A DNA stretch of 9,388 nt from Opitutus sp. GAS368 (GTDB lineage: Bacteria > Verrucomicrobiota > Verrucomicrobiia > Opitutales > Opitutaceae): the NCBI GenBank assembly GCA_945861235.1, contig CAMATV010000099.1, positions 1 through 9,388 of the forward strand. Reading direction: 5' to 3'. The notes under the pieces are model-generated. The model searched no databases and was not told the origin of the DNA. It saw nothing but the letters and a program-made list of their open reading frames with translations. The position numbers and the translations under genes were made by a program. This document shows positions 6,252 to 9,388 of this stretch, piece by piece; the first letter of the stretch is position 1, and every line of letters begins with the position of its first letter.

Positions 6252-7217
6252 TCACCTCAGCCCGCTCGCCTTGCGCGCCCGGCCAATCACCTGCTCCGCC
6301 ACCGCGCGAGCCCGCTGCGCACCGTCGCGCAGCACCGCGTCCACGTGGTCGAGATTCGCCGCTAGCTCCGCGCGCCGCGCGCGCGCCGCCGCAAAATAAT
6401 TCCAGTAGTGCTCGAACAGCGCTTTCTTCAAATCGCCGTAGCCCAGCCCGCCCGCGCGCAGCCGATTTTCGGTGTCCGTCGCAACCTCGGCCGTAGCAAA
6501 AAATTTCAACAATTGGATCGCGAGATTCTTGTCCGCGTCCGGCTTCGGCTCCGCCGGCGTGCGTGAATCCATCACGATCCCCATGATTTTTTTCCGCAGC
6601 ACCTTCTCATCGCCAAAAATCTCGATCGTGTTGCCGTAGCTCTTGGACATTTTTTGCCCGTCGAGCCCGGGAATCACCGCCACCTCGTCGCGAATTTCCG
6701 ACTCCGGCACGACGAGCGTTTCGCCGTAGGCTTCATTGAACTTGATCGCCATGTCGCGCGTCATTTCGACGTGCTGCTTCTGATCGCGTCCCACCGGCAC
6801 GCGATGCGTGTCGTAGAGTAAAATATCCGCCGCCATCAGCACCGGATACGCAAACAACCCAAAGTTCGGCGAAATCCCCTTCGCCGTCTTGTCCTTGTAG
6901 CTGTGCGCGCGCTCCATCAGCCCCATCGGCGCGAGCGTGCCCAGCATCCACATCAGTTCGCAAACCTCGGGCACATCACTTTGCCGCCAAAAAACACTCG
7001 TCTGCGGATCGAGCCCGCACGCGAGCCAGTCGAGCGCGATGCCGTGGGTATTCTTCCGCCGCTCCGCCGCATCGGTCACCGTCGTCATCGAGTGGTAGTC
7101 CGCGATGAAATAGAAACAATCGCCGCGCACTTGCGCATCGATCGCCGGGCGCATTGCGCCAAAATAGTTCCCGATGTGGAGCGTGCCCGAAGGCGTGATA
7201 CCGGTGAGTGTGCGCAT
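6252..7217 (-). CDS. trpS: Tryptophanyl-tRNA synthetase
   Basis: Class I aminoacyl-tRNA synthetase charging tRNA-Trp in the cytoplasm. The protein has 321 residues, close to the usual 325-335. The ATP-binding HIGH motif is GTLHIGN (11-17), preceded by GITPS. DYHSMTT (40-46) and ADILLYDTHRVPVG (130-143) belong to the tryptophan/ATP pocket. GRDQKQHVEMTRDMA (143-157) is the conserved family block. The second signature is KMSKS (189-193). The C-terminal helical part recognises the anticodon. The start is ATG at 7217. A GGGAGGT sequence on the coding strand (7251-7245) is 27 bases upstream, too far to serve this ATG, and there is no closer Shine-Dalgarno nor an upstream in-frame start. It is the last gene of the minus-strand trio, 39 bases after the beta-helix gene. 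No T-box or trp leader sequence is visible. Confidence 0.97.
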   Translation of the reverse strand: MRTLTGITPSGTLHIGNYFGAMRPAIDAQVRGDCFYFIADYHSMTTVTDAAERRKNTHGIALDWLACGLDPQTSVFWRQSDVPEVCELMWMLGTLAPMGLMERAHSYKDKTAKGISPNFGLFAYPVLMAADILLYDTHRVPVGRDQKQHVEMTRDMAIKFNEAYGETLVVPESEIRDEVAVIPGLDGQKMSKSYGNTIEIFGDEKVLRKKIMGIVMDSRTPAEPKPDADKNLAIQLLKFFATAEVATDTENRLRAGGLGYGDLKKALFEHYWNYFAAARARRAELAANLDHVDAVLRDGAQRARAVAEQVIGRARKASGLR

Positions 7218-7256
7218 GAAAAGAAAAGTGCACTTCGGCGACGGACCTCCCGCGCG

Positions 7257-8051
7257 TCAATCCCGGCGCGGGATCAGTTTTATCGTCGGCCGCACATGAG
7301 CAATCATGGCAGGTGGCAGGTAACCCGAAAACGCCATGGCTGGCATGACTAGCGCGCGCGGCCCGAGGAGTGTGCCGGGGTTCAGCACCGCGTTGCAGCC
7401 GACCTCGGCGTGGTCACCCACGATCGCGCCAAATTTTTTCAGACCCGTCTCATACGTTGCCTCCGGAAGCCGCACCACAATCGGTTGCTGATCGAGTCGC
7501 AAATTCGAGCAGATCACCCCCGCTCCAAAGTGCGCGCCATTCCCCAGAATCGAATCACCCACGTAGCTGAAGTGTGGCACCTGCACGTGATCCATCAAGA
7601 GGCAGTTCTTAAACTCACACGCATTACCCAAGACGCACCCTTCACCCACGATCACGTTGCCCCGGATGTAAGCCCCCGGCCGGATCTGAGTGTTCGCCCC
7701 AATCCACGCCGGACCGATAATCGTCGCATAAGCCGGCAGTTTCACCGTCGGGTGCATAAAGACGGCACCCTCGATCTGCACCCCCGACGACCGCTCCGGC
7801 GACGACCCCGCCGCGCTCAAATCCTGCGCCGCCAACGCCGCACCAATCTGTTTCAACCAATCCCATGGCGGCACGTCGGCGGGAAAATGCCCCGCGAAGA
7901 GCGTGAGCGATCGGGGCAGGGCAAAAAAATCGGAGGCTTTCACGCTCCCAACGTGCACAGTTTCTTCCCGCGTGGGAAGCGGGACTTCGCCTGCCATCGC
8001 GCGAAACAAAATAAAGGCGACCCGTGCCGGCCAGGTGGCCTCACCAGTCAT
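7257..8051 (-). CDS. GlmU-like left-handed beta-helix (hexapeptide repeat) protein
   Basis: A 264-residue protein. From about 90 to 250 it consists of hexapeptide repeats forming a left-handed beta-helix (for example IGPAWIGAN, IRGNVIVGEG, VLGNACEF, IVGDHAEVG). The order and residues resemble the acetyltransferase half of GlmU: FKN gives a Lys at 148, VPHFSYVGD gives the likely catalytic His160 and Tyr163, and HFGAG (174-178) replaces the usual NIGAG. The N-terminal nucleotidyltransferase Rossmann domain of GlmU is missing; residues 1-89 hold instead a helical part with SVKASDFFALP (36-46) and PPWDWLKQIG (61-70). It may be a sugar or sugar-nucleotide acyltransferase; databases often label such proteins UDP-GlcNAc pyrophosphorylase-related. 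The start is uncertain: ATG at 8051, 7 bases after the upstream stop, was chosen. ATG at 7997 or GTG at 7943 would remove less-conserved-looking residues. There is no Shine-Dalgarno at 8051. Confidence 0.85.
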   Translation of the reverse strand: MTGEATWPARVAFILFRAMAGEVPLPTREETVHVGSVKASDFFALPRSLTLFAGHFPADVPPWDWLKQIGAALAAQDLSAAGSSPERSSGVQIEGAVFMHPTVKLPAYATIIGPAWIGANTQIRPGAYIRGNVIVGEGCVLGNACEFKNCLLMDHVQVPHFSYVGDSILGNGAHFGAGVICSNLRLDQQPIVVRLPEATYETGLKKFGAIVGDHAEVGCNAVLNPGTLLGPRALVMPAMAFSGYLPPAMIAHVRPTIKLIPRRD

Positions 8052-8058
8052 CGCCGAC

Positions 8059-9033
8059 TCACGCCAGCGCGTCGCGGCAATATTTCACCGCCCGCGCAAT
8101 CTCTCCCATCCGCGTAGATGTTTCGGGAACCTTATATTCAAATTCAATCGTCGCCTGGATCGGCCATTTATTGTCCCGGATCAATCGCAGCACGTCTTTG
8201 ATCGGTGTGTCGCCTTCGCCAAACGGCGTGTTCGGTCCGTTCTTGGTCTCCTTGTTCAGTTTCCGATCCTTGATGTGGACATGCGAAATCCGCGCGTGGT
8301 GCCGCTTCATGAACTCCACCGGCGAGCCATTGTCCCCGGCGACGTAGTGGCCGATGTCCAGATTCGTGCCGACAAATTTCCCGAGCGTGTAGCTGTGTTC
8401 ATACTGTGCTCCCGTCGTACTCGCGTGACCGTGCAATGCGATCATCAACTGGTGTTTCTCGGCAAACTCGCCCACCCGCCGCACGTCGGCATCAACCTTG
8501 GAAATCTCCGTCGAGATCGCCCGCGCTCCGAGCAGCTTCGCCATCGTGAAACTGTAATCGAGTTCCTCGGGGGTCATCGCGAAGATCCCGTCCACCTTGA
8601 GAATCTCAATGCTCACGCCGCCTTCGTCATACATGCGGCGAAAATCTTTCACGCGATCCATCGTCGCCGATTTCCGCCACTCGCGGATCTTCGCCGTGTT
8701 CCCATCGGCCGCTGCACCCGCCTTCGGGGAGCCGGTCTTAGCCGCCACCACAATCGCGGGCATCCCCATGAACAACTCGACCGGCTGCGCGCGCAACTCG
8801 ACCGCACTGAGGTTGAGCTCGCGACAATTTTTAAGAATTTCGTCACCAGCCATCGTCCGCCCACCAAAACTGTAGGGCACGTTCAGGCCGATGTGCACTC
8901 CGGCGACCCGGGAGTTCGGCTTGCCGCCGCTGGCGGCCGCCCGCAAGGGATTCAGGGCCGAAAACATCCCGGCCGCAGGGAGCGCGGTCAGGGCGAGTTT
9001 TGTAAATTCACGGCGGGTGTAGGCAGACATCAT
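8059..9033 (-). CDS. Tat-exported sugar phosphate isomerase/epimerase-like TIM barrel
   Basis: A 324-residue protein of the xylose-isomerase-like TIM-barrel family (AP_endonuc_2 type). The N-terminus has a twin-arginine signal: TRREFTKLALT (6-16), then a hydrophobic run and a cleavage-like LRAAASG (30-36), so it is probably folded in the cytoplasm and exported by Tat. Barrel landmarks are GVHIGLNVPYS (45-55), SAVELRAQP (77-85), SIEILKVDGIFAM (141-153) and ARAISTEIS (170-178). The likely metal or substrate ligands are E176, D226/H229 in LDIGHY, H251/H253/D256 in HVHIKDR, and E297/E299 in IEFEY. The full set of acidic and His positions suggests an active metal enzyme; the sugar is unknown. ATG at 9033 (or 9030) was chosen because it starts just before the Tat motif; the frame stays open to 9141 but that adds 36 residues with no role. 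It heads the minus-strand trio. Exported relatives are common in Verrucomicrobia and Planctomycetes. Confidence 0.88.
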   Translation of the reverse strand: MMSAYTRREFTKLALTALPAAGMFSALNPLRAAASGGKPNSRVAGVHIGLNVPYSFGGRTMAGDEILKNCRELNLSAVELRAQPVELFMGMPAIVVAAKTGSPKAGAAADGNTAKIREWRKSATMDRVKDFRRMYDEGGVSIEILKVDGIFAMTPEELDYSFTMAKLLGARAISTEISKVDADVRRVGEFAEKHQLMIALHGHASTTGAQYEHSYTLGKFVGTNLDIGHYVAGDNGSPVEFMKRHHARISHVHIKDRKLNKETKNGPNTPFGEGDTPIKDVLRLIRDNKWPIQATIEFEYKVPETSTRMGEIARAVKYCRDALA

Positions 9034-9057
9034 GATATTCTTGGGATAGAGCGGTTC

Positions 9058-9146
9058 GGGGATTCGGCTGAACAAAGGGTTCGACCTGCTCAACAGCAGT
9101 AGCCCACGCGCGCAAAGCCGAGCAAGCCGATTCAGCCTCAATCCCC
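9058..9146. promoter_or_regulatory. Imperfect inverted repeat in the divergent spacer
   Basis: GGGGATT (9058-9064) pairs with AATCCCC (9140-9146) and GGCTGAA (9066-9072) pairs with TTCAGCC (9131-9137), giving 14 pairs with a small internal loop. Inside lies a second hairpin, CTGCT (9086-9090) with AGCAG (9095-9099). AAGCCGA occurs twice (9115-9121 and 9124-9130). The element is in the 170-base spacer between the divergent isomerase and RsmB-like genes, so it could be a regulatory site or a 5' untranslated structure. No clear promoter boxes are visible. Confidence 0.4.
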
Positions 9147-9203
9147 TCCACCGGAAATTGGCATCGCCCTTCGCCTCGGCATCCGCGTAATCACCTTCGT
9201 TTC

Positions 9204-9388
9204 ATGCCTGACCAAGCCATCCTCAACCACGCCGCGCAGATTCTTGCCGCGGTCTCCGCCGACCAGCGCGCCGATACCGCTCTCCGTTTCTATTTCGAAG
9301 GGCACCGCTATCTCCAGCCGCCCGCCAAGCGCCTGATCAGCCACACCGTGTTCGTCTACTACCGCTGGTTCTCTTGGCTCGATCCGAA
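9204..9388 (+). CDS. N-terminal part of a probable RsmB/NOP-family rRNA methyltransferase (runs off window)
   Basis: 61 codons are visible from ATG 9204 to the window end. The residues AAQILAAVSADQRADTAL (10-27) and PAKRLISHTVFVYYRWFSWL (40-59) resemble the NusB-like N-terminal domain of NOL1/NOP2/Sun (Fmu) proteins. These carry a SAM-dependent methyltransferase domain after it and make 5-methylcytosine in rRNA. The catalytic part lies outside the window, so the assignment rests on a helical pattern and could be wrong. NusB itself or another helical protein is an alternative. No Shine-Dalgarno precedes the ATG. It is transcribed away from the isomerase gene. Confidence 0.6.
   Translation, partial: MPDQAILNHAAQILAAVSADQRADTALRFYFEGHRYLQPPAKRLISHTVFVYYRWFSWLDP

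Noticed and set aside
5995..6255. Minus-strand frame of 86 codons in the plsC-trpS spacer
   Set aside because: Overlaps the ends of both neighbouring genes, has no motif and no initiation signal. Kept only as part of the uncharacterised spacer.
7903..9102. Long plus-strand open frame of about 399 codons across the isomerase gene
   Set aside because: It is antisense to a well-supported Tat/TIM-barrel gene, rich in Arg/His/Pro and without recognisable motifs.
9034..9141. N-terminal extension of the isomerase to an ATG at 9141
   Set aside because: It would place 36 residues before the twin-arginine signal, which normally sits near the start. ATG at 9033 fits better.

Overview
The window is a chromosomal segment of a GC-rich bacterium. 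It holds nine protein genes, the last of them cut by the window edge, and no RNA genes, mobile elements or CRISPR array that I can see. Three things suggest a member of the Verrucomicrobiota, probably the Opitutales/Opitutaceae: very C-biased third codon positions, almost no Shine-Dalgarno sequences, and the gene mix (a Tat-exported sugar isomerase-like protein and a membrane-anchored protein with a sulfatase-modifying-factor fold). This is inference from style and content, not from a marker gene.

Layout. Positions 47-475 (+) encode a small EVE-domain protein. Converging on it is a long gene, 535-2268 (-), for a membrane-anchored protein with five helical repeats of exactly 67 residues and a C-terminal SUMF/FGE-like domain that lacks the catalytic cysteine pair. 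A divergent intergenic region of about 140 bp (2269-2408) carries three tandem 11-bp repeats and a 10-bp palindrome. From there a tight + strand operon runs: prephenate dehydrogenase (tyrA), EPSP synthase (aroA), cytidylate kinase (cmk) and 1-acylglycerol-3-phosphate acyltransferase (plsC). Every junction is a 4-base stop/start overlap (GTGA, GTGA, ATGA). Positions 6009-6251 are a non-coding convergent spacer with a perfect 12-bp inverted repeat. On the minus strand, read from 9033 down to 6252, follow a Tat-signal TIM-barrel sugar isomerase/epimerase, a GlmU-like left-handed beta-helix protein and tryptophanyl-tRNA synthetase (trpS), with gaps of 7 and 39 bp. A divergent spacer (9034-9203) with an imperfect inverted repeat separates them from the start of a + strand gene resembling the N-terminal domain of RsmB/NOP-family rRNA methyltransferases.

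How the genes fit together. The tyrA-aroA-cmk-plsC operon puts shikimate/tyrosine synthesis, CMP/dCMP phosphorylation and phosphatidic-acid synthesis under coupled translation. CDP formed downstream of Cmk feeds CTP for CDP-diacylglycerol made from the PlsC product, so cmk and plsC have a metabolic link. The minus-strand trio mixes translation (trpS) with sugar-related proteins and looks more like co-transcription than one pathway.

Most of the window is housekeeping. I do not see a defence island or a clear new multi-gene system. The least ordinary item is the 67-residue-repeat/SUMF-like membrane protein together with the tandem repeat array in front of it.
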